This document shows positions 26,147 through 37,766 of a DNA stretch of 64,000 nt, piece after piece. Where the stretch lies: positions 53,565,113-53,629,112 of the forward strand of contig NC_061866.1 of assembly GCF_907164915.1 (NCBI RefSeq), written 5' to 3'. The stretch's first letter is position 1; the number at the start of each line of letters is the position of its first letter. The DNA is from Impatiens glandulifera. Lineage: Eukaryota > Streptophyta > Magnoliopsida > Ericales > Balsaminaceae. The notes under the pieces are model-generated. The model made no database searches. It worked only from the letters and a program-made list of their open reading frames with translations, and was not told the DNA's origin. Made by a program: the position numbers and the translations under genes.

Positions 26147-29100
26147 ATGTCTTCCCAGACTAACTTCACCCCAAGCATGAGGGTCAAATCCGCGAGACTT
26201 ATCGAACTTGAAGAGGTATACAATGTCTTATCTTAATCTCTCTACATCACTATCTTTTGTTGATTATATGTGATAAAAGTAAAATGTACACATCGATTAA
26301 TTATCGGTACCGGCTACAAAACTTAAATCTTATTTTTGGATCGCTTGTTATATATATATATATATATATGCTTATGTTTTATTTGTTTCTTCTTTTTCTT
26401 ATGTTTATGGTTTGATTATTATAATAAGCCTACTATGGTTGAATATAACAATCTTTGTGTAAAAATCATATTAGAGGTCTTAACTAAAAAAATCTTATTT
26501 TTTCACTTAATTTATAAACTTATAAGTAAATAAAGTTAGTCAGTTATTATATTTTATTTATGTTTTGAAAAACTGACCATGAAAATTAAATTAAGGCTTA
26601 ACTAAACATATTTTCTGTTATTTGTTGTATACAATGCTGTGACAAAAAAATTGACATAAATTTTTAAACTTATAGATGCAGATGAACATCTACATGAGAA
26701 TGATGCTTCATGGTCGACAAATGCAAGGTGAAAACCAGAATATGAATTCGGTAATGGATGAGCAAGCTCCTCCTAATATGAACTTGCTTATGAATGAGGA
26801 ACACAAGAACCTGAATTTCCTAATGGAGGAGCAAGCTCCTCCGAATATGAACATGTTCATGAACGATATGGACTTGAATGTGAATATGGGGCAAACATTA
26901 AATTTGAACATGATGGGACAACCGATCATGTTTGATGAACCGAATGCATTCGCAATCGAGGAACCGAATCCACACATGACGGGGGAGAATTTTAACATAG
27001 AGGCAGAAAACAATAACATGACCAGAAGTGAAAACCATGTTCTAGAGGCAGTGGAAGCCTTCCATGAAGATGAAGAGGGCGAGGGTGAAGGCGAATACTG
27101 GGCCGAGGAGGGCGAGAGTTCTAACAGGAGGAGGAAAACTTACATTCGCCACAGCCAAGCACAGATTCAGGAAATGGAGAAGTATATTATTTTCTTTCCT
27201 AAAAATTATATCCCTTTACACACATTCTTAGAACATTAAATAAATTATTCATTGTATGTATTAATTATTGTATGAATTTGCAGATATTTTAAGGACTGTC
27301 CACGCCCTGATGACAAACAAAGAAGGATGTTGAGCCTTCAATTGGGTATGGATTTGGTGCAGGTTAAGTTCTGGTTTCAGAACAAACGGACTCAATTGAA
27401 GGTATACTTTTTTGATTTTTTAAATATTTTCTTACTTTTGAACCATTTATTATTGATTGATTTATGTAAATATAGCCAAACAATTTTTTATTTTGCTGGA
27501 TCTAAACATTGAATTTATTTATTTATTTTGTTTTGCAAATGAAATTTTATTATTAAAAACTGCTAAATTGTGATTTAATTATTTGTTGGGATATTGGGAA
27601 TATATGATGAGAATAATTTATTTATTTAATGAGAAAAAAGTTTGGAATTAATGTGGTTGAAATATGATATTTGTGTTCTATGATTACATCATTATTTGGA
27701 ATCACACTTTTTGTGATTCTTGTAATATAAATCAATTTGGTAAAAAGTTAATATTAATAAATTATTTTTAAGACAACTAATTAATTTTACCTTTCTAATA
27801 TATATTTTTTAAAATAAATATAATTACTCATCTCATTAATGACTAGGAAGAGGCTATAATTTGGTTGGGCTCATTCATTTATTTTATATATTTATACTTA
27901 TGTTTGGTTGAATGAATTATTACAAACTCACTGTAATTTCTGAAATGAAGGCTCAGCAGGAACGTGACGAGAATTGTCAACTTCGTGATGAAAATGAGCA
28001 ACTTAAGACAGATAATTTGAGGTACAAAAATTTCATAAAGAATTTCTTGTGTCATAAATGTGGCGGACCAAGCAATAAACATGGAGAGATCTCGACCGAA
28101 GAGGAGGAGCAGCGTTTGATAGCGGAGAATGAGCGCATAAGAGAAGAAGTAAGAAAGTTTATTTGAATTGAAATGAATTCATATATTATTCTTTAGTTTG
28201 ATCCATACAATTTTAATTGGTTGCAGGTTGCTAGAGTTTCTAATATAGCTTCGGCCGGGTACGTATTAATTAAATTAATTCAGACATTCAGTTTGTTAAT
28301 ATATCTTATAAATGTATATTAATTAATAAAGAATGCAATATGTGACAGAAGAAGTAGGAACATGGGGACTAGGCCTAACAACAACTGCATGATCCAAGGG
28401 CAGTCATCTAGAATGGTATCAGAACAAAACCAGATAAGAGCAGCAGTAGTGATGCCGGGACAAGGTGGTGGTAGCAGCATGTCTAGGGTCTCGATAAATC
28501 ATCAGCAGCAGCCGCCTCGGCCACAGCAGCAGACTCTGCCAGGGGATCTAATAGACAGGGATATGATTTGGCAGATTGCAATGATATCCATGGAAGAGAT
28601 TGTTAAAATGGCCGAAATGGGGGAACCTCTGTGGATCCCAAATCGTTCTGATTGCGATATCGGGTTCAAGTTGAATGAAGAGGAGTATTTTCGGGTTTTC
28701 CCCATAGGATTCGGGCCTCGCCCTGGAAATCTTTACTGCGAGTCCTCTCGCCACTCCACCACCCTTACCATTAGTTCCGGTTCTCTTTTGGATGTTTTCA
28801 TGAGTCCGGTAAGTAGTACGTACATATAATTATTTACTAATGGCATATTAATTAATTAAATAAATAAAAACTGTACTGATGATGATGATCAGACTCATTG
28901 GAAGAGCTTCTTCAGTGCCATTGTTTCAAAAGTGTCTTGTTTGGAAATCTTGTCAAGTGGAATGTTGCCAGGAAATCATAATGGTGCATTGCAAGTGGTA
29001 ATTGACTATTAAGTGTTTGTTTATATATGTTATAAATTTATAATGGTTGCAGGGCCGGCCCTGGGGTAAGGCAACCAATGCACTTGCATAGGGCCCCCCA

Positions 29101-30668
29101 CTTTTATAGGGCCCCCATTTTTTATATTTAATAATATTTTATTATTAATATTATTTTTTCCTCTTTTTTCTCTTTTAATATTAAAGATATATTATAAAAA
29201 CAACTTTTTTATCTCCTTTTTAGTCTCGTATTATAATATATTAATTATTTATATTTTATTTTATTAATTAAAATTAAAAAAAAACAATTTTTAGGGGCCC
29301 AAAATTTAAATTTGCATAGGGCCCCAAAATCTCAGGGCCGGCCCTGAATGGTTGGTTGGTTGCATTATTGCATATAGCTAGTTTATATATAATGGATGAA
29401 TGAAGGAATGAAATTGGGTGGTGCAGATCTTTATAGAGTCGCATGCGCAGACTCCTTTTGTTCCGATCCGTGACAACATAGTGGCAAGGTACTGCAGGCA
29501 AGTGGGTGAAAAGAAGTGGGCAGTGGTGGACGTATCTCTGGACATATTCCGGTCATTCCATCTAGTGAAATCGAGGAAAAGGCCTTCCGGGTGCATAATT
29601 GAAGATATGGGCGATGGATTCACAAAGGTGACTTGGATAGAGCACGTTGAAGCAGAAGAAGCGTCTGGTGTTCATCCAATCTACAAGGCTCTGGTCAGCT
29701 CCGGGTTAGCTTTTGGGGCCAAACGTTGGCTCGGTATTCTCCAGAGCCAAACCGATCGTCTGGTCAGTGTCATGTACAGCACCCTGCCCTTTTCTGACAT
29801 AACGGTGGCGATAAGTACGGAAAGTAAAAGGAGCCATACTCGGTTATCTGAGAGGATGGTAGGGATCTTTAACTCGGGAGTGAGTGCGGCTATAGGGCAT
29901 CATCCTTGGACTACTATAATTCCATACAATGGCCCAAATCAAATTAGAGTTCTCATGATCAGGAACACAGATATTCCCGGTCGTCCCGTAGGGGTCATCC
30001 TTGTCGCTACATATTCCTTTTGGCTCAATGCCATGCCCATCACTATCTTTCAATATCTCCAAAATCAACAAACAAGGAGTCAGGTACATTATATTTCAAT
30101 TCTGTCTGTCTGTCTTTGTATATATAATTAATTAATTAATCTTGTCTTAAATAAACAGTGGGATGCTCTTACATCTTCTATGCAACCAATTGAAGAAATC
30201 TCCCGCGTTGGGATTGGCCGAGATAATGCTAACAGCGTATCCGTGCTACGACTTAGTGTACGTAACAAATCTTCTTCTGCTGCTTATAAATTGTGAATTA
30301 ATATATATAAATGCATGCTTATGCAGCCTGATATGCTGGTCCTGCAAGAGGAAAATTGGGATCCAATGGGAGCGTACATTGTATATGCCCCGGTTGACAG
30401 CACGGTGGTGAACCTGACTTTGGTGGGTGGGGATTCGGACTTCGTGACAATGCTTCCTACCGGTTTTGTGATAAGTCCCGACGGTCTGGGCAATGGAAGT
30501 GATGGGGCCGGGTCATTGGTAACTTTATCCATGCAGATTTTGGTTGATTCTAATCTCAATGTTGTGGTTCAACAGTCATCTGTCGACGCTCTTACTACTT
30601 TGCTCAACAACACCGTCGATAGTCTCAAGCTTGCCTTCATGAACCAGGAAGATCTTTTCTTTACTTAG
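26147..30668 (+). CDS. Class IV homeodomain-leucine zipper (HD-ZIP IV/START) transcription factor
   Basis: Ten coding exons with matching phases: 26147-26215, 26676-27181, 27284-27401, 27951-28148, 28227-28258, 28349-28808, 28893-28997, 29427-30083, 30159-30257 and 30327-30668, giving 861 aa. The first exon is open from an upstream acceptor near 26110 and joins in frame at ATG 26676. If that exon is untranslated, the protein starts at 26676 with 838 aa. An unusual Met/Asn-rich N-terminus repeats QAPPNMN and is followed by an acidic [17 protein letters not shown] stretch. The homeodomain follows ([10 protein letters not shown]... to [13 protein letters not shown]), then the zipper-loop-zipper with the CHKCGGP signature, the START domain (from [20 protein letters not shown]), and the SAD region ending in [14 protein letters not shown]. 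The family binds L1-box-like sites as dimers in epidermal and ovule or embryo cells. The closest relatives appear to be the PDF2/ML1/ANL2/HDG group; the exact orthologue is not assigned. Intron 7 holds a hAT-type MITE. Confidence 0.93.
29050..29346. mobile_element. hAT-type MITE in an HD-ZIP IV intron, 297 bp
   Basis: Both ends carry the self-complementary CAGGGCCGGCCCTG. Perfect 8-bp target duplications AATGGTTG lie at 29042-29049 and 29347-29354. Subterminal gcatagggcccc words occur in opposite orientation. It lies wholly within intron 7 and away from the splice sites, so the gene can still be spliced. Confidence 0.92.
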
Positions 30669-31900
30669 CTACCTACCTAGCTTGCTTCCTTGCTTTTTCA
30701 AAAACTATTTCTCTGTCTGATGCTTTCAGGAATATTATTGTGTTCTAGTTCATGACTCTTTATTTTCTTTTTTTTCTTTTTTTAAGATCTAGCTCTCTGT
30801 TTTTAATTGAATTCAGCTACTTTGGCAGCCTTCATTTCTATTTTATTTGGGAGTTGTTTTCAATCTTTTTTTCTAGTTTCTTCAGCTTTTAAAAAACATT
30901 TTTTTTTTATTATAATGGCTCTATCATTTGCTAAGGGTTTTCCAACAAGTTTAAGCCTCTTTGCAAGGTTTATATCATTTAATTTGTTAGGATATTTACA
31001 ATTTGTTTATGAAATAATGCTCTATAAATTAAGTTTTTAAACGCTCATTTTATTGTGATGCACCGTTGAAAAATGCTCTATAATGAAATTGTTATTTTGT
31101 TATCCAACTAATATTATTTTTCTTTTTTTAAATGTCAAAATGATTTTGAAGGAATATGATTTATTTTAAATAGAAAAAAAAAATGAGATAGATAGTCTAA
31201 GAACCTATGTTATTTTTACTGTTCAAACTAACTTTTTACTTTTTTTTTTATCAAAGATAATCACTAACAAAAAAAGAGAGTATAATATCTAATTAACTTA
31301 ACACAATTTTAGTGTAAATTGAACATAAAAATTAATTAAAACATATAGTAATAAGAGTCTCACTGTGTGAACCCAAATCTAAAAAGTTAATTAAAACATA
31401 TAGTATCAAGAGTCTCACTGTGTTTATTCAAATCTATATGTTTTTTTTTAAACAATAGATAATTTTTTTTTCTTAAACTAATAATTATTATTAAAAAAAT
31501 AATAAGGGATTAACTAATATCAATTTTGCGATAACTTATGTGATTTAATTTGTTGAATTTAAAAGAAAATTAATTGTAATTAGTGAGTAATTACAAAGAT
31601 CAAACATCTCTCCACCAAAACTCCTTATAAGTTGTAGAAATGAGAATAAAAGATGGAATATTCTCATAGACATTGCAAAAATTACTAAAAACGGGTCAAA
31701 TTTTCTGTCCCAGCTAGAAATGTCCTGGAAAATCACAAAACTCTGACTAGTAGCTAAGCTTAAGCCAATGTCCTGACTGGAAATTTTCCAAAAATTGCTG
31801 GTGGAAGAAGATGACAAGAGATGCATATATGGTTTAATTTGTCAGAAATGAGAGGAAAAAAAAATCAGTGCAACTTGGCCCAACGCTTTCCCCATCAACC
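30669..31900. other. Intergenic region between HD-ZIP IV and the translocator
   Basis: Contains the HD-ZIP IV 3' UTR (T-rich, roughly to 30760) and then AT-rich spacer. Short duplicated words (taattaaaacatatagta...agagtctcactgtg) occur at about 31332-31367 and 31388-31423. No gene is seen. Confidence 0.5.
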
Positions 31901-31917
31901 ATTTCCATTTCTACTAG

Positions 31918-31924
31918 TATAAAT
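31918..31924 (+). promoter_or_regulatory. TATA box of the glucose-6-phosphate translocator gene
   Basis: TATAAAT in ctagtataaatgcccc, 79 bp upstream of the ATG at 32003, with a C-rich leader after it. Confidence 0.6.
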
Positions 31925-32002
31925 GCCCCCAACCAACTCTCACTCCATACTCGTTACACCAAACATAAAACTAGTAGCTTAGAGCCTTGGACTAGATATA
32001 TA

Positions 32003-33401
32003 ATGGCCTATTCCGCCAAGCAAATCTTCCCCTTGACCCACGTTTCCCAACACAAGTTCTCGGCTCCTATTAGGCATTTTCGTCTCCCACTTTTCTCTTC
32101 CAATAATAACAACCAAGTGAAAATTAGCCTCTTGCCCAAGAGACCTTTGCATGTGTCGGCTTCTCTCCAGGGTCCGAAGGATCCCAAGCCCCGGGAAGCA
32201 TTGGGTCCTGCCAAAGCGTATGAATCAGAGCAGTCTCAGCCGATCTCGATTAACATAGAATTTGACCGCGAGATGTCTCAGAAGCTCAGGATCGGGGTCT
32301 ATTTTGCTACTTGGTGGGCTTTGAACGTGGTTTTCAATATATACAATAAGAAGGTCCTTAATGCCTTCCCATTTCCATGGCTTACATCTACTCTTTCATT
32401 GGCTGCCGGGTCGGCTATGATGCTTGTTTCTTGGGCTACAAAGGTTGTTGAAGTCCCAGAGACTGATCTCAACTTCTGGAAAGCCCTGTTACCTGTAAGT
32501 ATTCATTCATGATTCTCCCCTGTTTTTTTCTTTTGCATTTCTAATTAAAAGTTTTTATTTGTTGTTTAAGGTTGCTGTGGCACATACAATTGGACATGTG
32601 GCCGCCACGGTTAGCATGTCCAAGGTTGCGGTCTCCTTCACTCACATTATAAAGAGCAGTGAGCCGGCTTTCAGTGTCCTCGTCTCCAGGTTTCTTCTGG
32701 GCGAGGCTTTTCCAATGTCGGTTTACTTTTCGCTACTGCCCATAATTGGAGGATGTGCTCTTGCCGCTGTCACTGAAATCAACTTCAATTTGACCGGTGA
32801 GATTTTGCATTCAATTTCCTTGTATATTGTTTAAAAATTATCTTAACGTGAATATGAAATCGATACGGAACAGGGTTTATGGGGGCGATGATATCGAATT
32901 TAGCGTTTGTATTTAGAAACATTTTCTCAAAGAAAGGAATGAAGGAAGGGAAGTCGGTTGGAGGGATGAATTACTATGCTTGTTTATCGATTATGTCTCT
33001 CTTGATTCTCATTCCATTTGCAATTGCAATGGAGGGTCCGACGATTTGGGCGCTCGGCTGGGAAAAGGCGGTCACCGAAATCGGACCTCATTTCGTATGG
33101 TAAGTGTTTTCGTTAATTGGTTGGACCTCCTCATATCGAAAACAGGCCGCCAATAATTTGAATGTTTTTTTTCAGGTGGGTGGTGACTCAAAGTGTGTTT
33201 TATCATCTTTATAATCAAGTTTCATACATGTCCTTAAATGAGATCTCACCGTTGACATTTAGTGTTGGGAATACGATGAAGAGGATCTCTGTCATCGTCT
33301 CCTCCATCATCATCTTCAACACTCCTGTTCAGCCAGTCAATGCCATGGGAGCCGCCATTGCCATCCTCGGAACTTTCATCTATTCGCAGGCCAAGCTATG
33401 A
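32003..33401 (+). CDS. GPT: Plastid glucose-6-phosphate/phosphate translocator
   Basis: Four exons, 32003-32494, 32571-32796, 32874-33099 and 33176-33401, give 389 aa with all junctions in phase. The first ATG is at 32003; the frame continues upstream only with non-ATG codons. The N-terminal 80 or so residues are basic and Ser-rich (KQIFPLTHVSQHKF, KISLLPKRPLHVSAS), a plastid transit peptide. The mature part has the drug/metabolite-type membrane core: YFATWWALNVVFNIYNKKVL, HTIGHVAATVSMSKVAVSFT, HIIKSSEPAFSVL, GFMGAMISNLAFVFRN and NQVSYMSLNEISPLTFSVGN, ending IFGTFIYSQAKL-like. The family exchanges glucose-6-phosphate for inorganic phosphate across the inner plastid envelope, feeding starch synthesis and the oxidative pentose phosphate pathway in non-green plastids. 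The gene looks intact. GPT1 versus GPT2 type cannot be told from one copy. Confidence 0.96.
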
Positions 33402-36400
33402 AAGGAAATTAAACCAATGTACTGCTTGAAGCTTATATGACGATCATGTAACTAATTACAGCTATATAAATTAATTAATTTATTTAATTAGTGTTTTTTG
33501 TAATATGGCTTAATTAAGATATCAATAATAATATTTCTTCCCAAATTTCCGTGGTGTTAATGATATGAAATATCACACATTTAGTGATTATATGGGAGCT
33601 AAAGAGCAGATGAATAGGTCACTTTCATGAAAAATCAATCGTCACGGCTATTGATCTAACACAAGTCGTACTTTTTTGGTTTTGTCCACTGACCCACAAG
33701 ATTGCAACCACTTCTTTTTCGTCAAAGAGGTTCTCATATTTTCAGTAATTTAATTATTAAGTCTATTTAGAAGAAAAAAAAACTATTTATTAATCCATTT
33801 TCAGATTAAGTTTTATATTTGTCAATAGTATTTATAACAACAGTTTTCAAAATTAAATTAATACAAGATTTAAGACCAAAAATGTCACATTTTTATTGGA
33901 AGCGGGTATGGTAGAGTGTCATATTAGTTCTCTTTATTACAAAAATAAAAAACTTGAATTCTAACCCCTATCGGATGTTGTCTATTTGTGATCGAATCCC
34001 TAACCTTTGTGTGTAATATATATAAATTTGGCGTGTTGTGTGGAATTTGATCGGAATCAAATAGGTTATGCCGGAGACTATCGATGGCTATTGGAAGACA
34101 TGAATCGAGACAACTAAAATAACTAGACTTACTAGATTGATCTATGTACTTATAATTTCCGTGGACTATCTTATTGGAATGAAAACCGGGAAATATTTAA
34201 TAACTAAAATAGGTCATTAAGAATCATTCATAATGTCATTACATCTGAAAAATATATTGATTCGTTTGGGAGCTCATTGTTCGTCTTGAGAATCTTTGCG
34301 TCGTATTTTTGTTTTTTATTTTGAACTCTTTTTTCATATTATAGGTTTGTCTTCATACTTAAACAAGATTTTTATTTTAATTGTACCATCATTATCAATT
34401 GTGTTATGTTGTATCAATAGAAAATTCTAAAGCAACTTTATGGATGAATAACAGCCACTCAACAAATATCCCCACCAACATAACACAGACAAACTTTTCA
34501 AGAGAAATTAACCTTATACACAATTGATATGAACCGTTCAAATTCAACATGTTTCTTTTCTTCAAAATCAATTATTTAAGTACTTTTATATTTTACCTTA
34601 TTTATTTATATACAATTCAAATCACATATTTAGAAAGAAAAAAAAAAACCCACTGCAATTCTAGTCAAAATCATTTTTTTTATAGTTAAAATAAAATAGA
34701 AAAGTCAGTTATTTGATTTTTTGTTGGATGAATTATTAAAATATATTTTAAAATTAAAATTAATAAAAACAATATAAAAATATTTTGATACTTTAATTGA
34801 TAATTAATTAAGTGATTTAATTATTTGAACGAAAATAACAATATAATACTGAGTTTTTTTTAAAACCTAAAAACTTCTATAAGTGGTTAATTAATTGCAT
34901 TTCAAACTCAACACACATTCACATTGAATTCACATTGACAAAAGATGTTGATGTAAATTATGACTAGTTGCTAAATGCAAAGCCAACAATAATATTCTCG
35001 CCCACATTTCTTTCAAGTTCTCAACAACCGCATGACCGGGTAGGTGGTGTAGACACTCCTATTTTTTTTAGGGACAAAGGGCGATTTAAGCATTATGGGA
35101 GCCTGGGAGATGACAGTTGGTTATTTTTTCCTCGTTAAATTTGCATAATTCACGAGGGTTGGTATGGGCTGGGATTTAATGAATTATTGAAGATGATGCA
35201 GTGCAGTGCATATCCCTCTCACCGATTTGTTTGCTTATGATTATTGCATCTGAATTCATATATCACATGCAACTATATATATATATATATATGTGTATCT
35301 TTCAATTTGTGGCTAATTAATTAAGCATGCATGATGGACGGACTGAGATCAATCCCTGGTCTTCATGATGGGTCTCTATCTATCACATGTGAACGTCAAC
35401 TATTGCTTCATACACATTGTTAAGGGATTTTTTTTTACCTTTACCACTAAATAATAAATAGTTTATACTATAATCAAGTGTTGTTGATTTTGTAACCTGG
35501 CTCCAGTGAATATCTATGTATACTTTTTTTTTAATTAAAGCAAACTAGCATAACACCCTATAGTCATCACCCGTTTACATTTAAAGAGCTTTCGGGATCC
35601 GGTGTGAATCGAACTGATGATCTTTTTGTCTTTTAAGTCGATTATTTTCAACTGATCACTATGGTGGGGTAGCATATAAGGAAGATTGTGCAGCTCATTG
35701 AAGTCTTTTTTATTTAATTAGGAATCAACCATAGCCCAAGTTATCATCTCTACTTCAATATAAGTCGTTCTAATTAAGAATTAAATTCGAAACCTTTGAT
35801 ATCTTAGACATTGACTCTTGTCACTTTAGCTATATAGTATGTTTGAAGTACTATTTCTATAATTCATCTAGTTGCTTAGTTTATTGGTTTCCTTATCTCT
35901 TTTATATGTTTAACATCTCTTTAAATTAAACCGGCAGAAACACGGTTAAGAAAATGTTAATCATCTAAATGGACTTGCTTCTAATAAGAAGTATAGTAAA
36001 CTGAATATTTATTGCTTTTATGATCAACATTATTTGTAAATAACCAAATTATGGTCTGATTTACCACGATTTATTAGACGAGGTGCCTAAAATAAATTAA
36101 TGATATTGTTATGTTCCTTATATACAGCCTTAGGTTAGGGTTCAAGATATAACCAATTAATGTAACATGTAACTCTAATAAATCTTTTTTTAATTTGAGT
36201 TTACTACAGGTCCGGGGTGGCTAACATGACCCTGAAGTCCTAACTCGATTGTGTAATTAAATATTAATGTTGGCATATGTAAGGCATATATATTCTCCAT
36301 TTAGAAGAAATTATTATTTTTTTAAATAGGTTACAAAAACATAAATCATTGTCTCAATTTATCTTTAAATATGCTTAGTTTTTAAATGTTTATATATTTG

Positions 36401-36879
36401 GATTGAAATACTTACAAGTTTGGTCCTTGCCAAATATATGACCTTTCTGATATATAAATAATTTTGGAAGAGAAGAGGTCTTGGATTCGAGTCTGTCATG
36501 CACCAAGTTCTGCGTTTCGTTAAATAGTTAAGCATGTTTACGGTTTATGTGCTTAATCCCTTGTAGACACATTTTTTATTTTTTACAAACAAAAATATAA
36601 TTGAGGTCATCATAACGTTCTCCTTATAAACCAAGGATCAGGCACACATGGGACATTGAAGTCGTTTGTTTAATTTGTGTATTGACGGTTCATCATGGAC
36701 CAAATTAATCTGGTGCTTAAGAGAGTTGAGACTCTTTTTTGTTGTTGTTACTAAGAATGGAAAGTGAGGCTTGTCACAAATGGTTGATGGTCCATATTCT
36801 GCTAGAGCCTAGCTTAGCTAATTGACAAACAATTTGTATTTTTTATTTATATTTGCTTAGAACAATTTTGTAATTGAGC
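33402..36879. other. Intergenic AT-rich region
   Basis: The translocator 3' UTR (aataataatatt near 33525) is followed by spacer without a recognisable gene. Several short Pol III B-box-like words occur (see 35586-35665 and ggattcgagtc near 36481), suggesting decayed SINEs. Confidence 0.5.
35586..35665 (-). mobile_element. Possible decayed tRNA-derived SINE
   Basis: The minus strand shows TAGTGATCAGTTG (A-box-like) and, about 40 nt later, AGTTCGATTCACACC (B-box-like), with no foldable tRNA. Degenerate and unconfirmed. Confidence 0.35.
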
Positions 36880-37080
36880 CCATTCCCTGCCCATATTGAA
36901 TAATACAGGAAATCAACGGTTCCAAATCAATCAACAAGTATCACTCCAGGCTCCAGCCCTAGTCCGGCCTTCCCCTTGTACAAGGGACAGATCGAATGCT
37001 CATAGGGGTCAAAGAGTGGTGTACATGTTTGCCCCCACTACCCCATCCTTTACAAAGATTATACATTCCTATGCCCTTTT
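36880..37080. other. GC-richer block of unknown origin
   Basis: A short island of balanced composition (caggctccagccctagtccg, then ttgcccccactacccc) in AT-rich DNA. A 69-codon plus-strand frame crosses it but has no recognised homology. It may be a captured exon or organellar scrap. Confidence 0.3.
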
Positions 37081-37130
37081 GAAAAATAAAAATAAAATAG
37101 AATAAAGAAGATGTACAAAATTACTTTCTG

Positions 37131-37270
37131 TCCTTATTTACTACTTAACTTATTTTTGTTAATCTTTATTTTATTTTAATGATCCATGCAATTTTAGTAT
37201 TCCTTATTTACTACTTAACTTATTTTTGTTAATCTTTATTTTATTTTAATGATCCATGCAATTTTAGTAT
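37131..37270. repeat. Perfect 70-bp tandem duplication
   Basis: 37131-37200 is repeated base for base at 37201-37270, starting tccttatttactacttaact and ending attttagtat. The identity implies a recent slip. Confidence 0.97.
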
Positions 37271-37299
37271 AAAATAAATAGTCGATTAAGCATAATTAG

Positions 37300-37766
37300 A
37301 GATAGTAATTTGAAACCGCCTCGCGAAAACCGAACAATATTGCCCCGTTTAGGACGTTTTTTTCCCGAAACCGAATGGGATGGGATGGGGAAGATATTTG
37401 TGTCCCCGCCCCGATCTCATCCCGATAATGCACATAACACCATAAAACATAATTAAATATATTAAATCACAAATATATTTATTTATTCACTATATTTTAT
37501 AAGAGTTGTAAGTTTATTTTTTTATAATAATATAAAATCTTAATATGATATATAATATATATATTATATTAAAAAAATTATATAATATTATTGAATAATT
37601 TTATTTTATTTTAAATATATTTAATTAACGGTGCCCCGCGGGGATCCCTAAAACCGAACAAAATCGAATGGGGCGGGGATGATATTAAAAAAATCCCCAA
37701 AATAAAAACGGGGTGGGGATGATAAAATGCATTCCCCGCCCCAAACCACCCAATTTTCATCCCTAA
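37300..37766. mobile_element. GC-island MITE, relative of the 63217-63704 element
   Basis: Starts agagatagtaatttgaaacc and ends ttttcatcccta. Inside are gcgaaaaccgaac, gccccgtttaggac, ccccgccccgat and cggggtggggatgat, in the same order as in the element near 63.2 kb. The flanks aagcataat and aagcacaac look like a decayed target duplication. More diverged than the 63-kb copy. Confidence 0.75.

Noticed and set aside
26708..27019. Long minus-strand frame inside the HD-ZIP IV second coding exon
   Set aside because: Shadow of the sense-strand coding region caused by its codon bias. The sense strand has the homeodomain and START homology.
29844..30089. Antisense frame in the START/SAD exon
   Set aside because: Shadow of the sense exon; no motif and no promoter.
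32571..33401. Three successive GPT exons of exactly 226 nt
   Set aside because: The lengths are real, but phases and sequences differ and each corresponds to a normal family exon. I regard the equality as coincidence.
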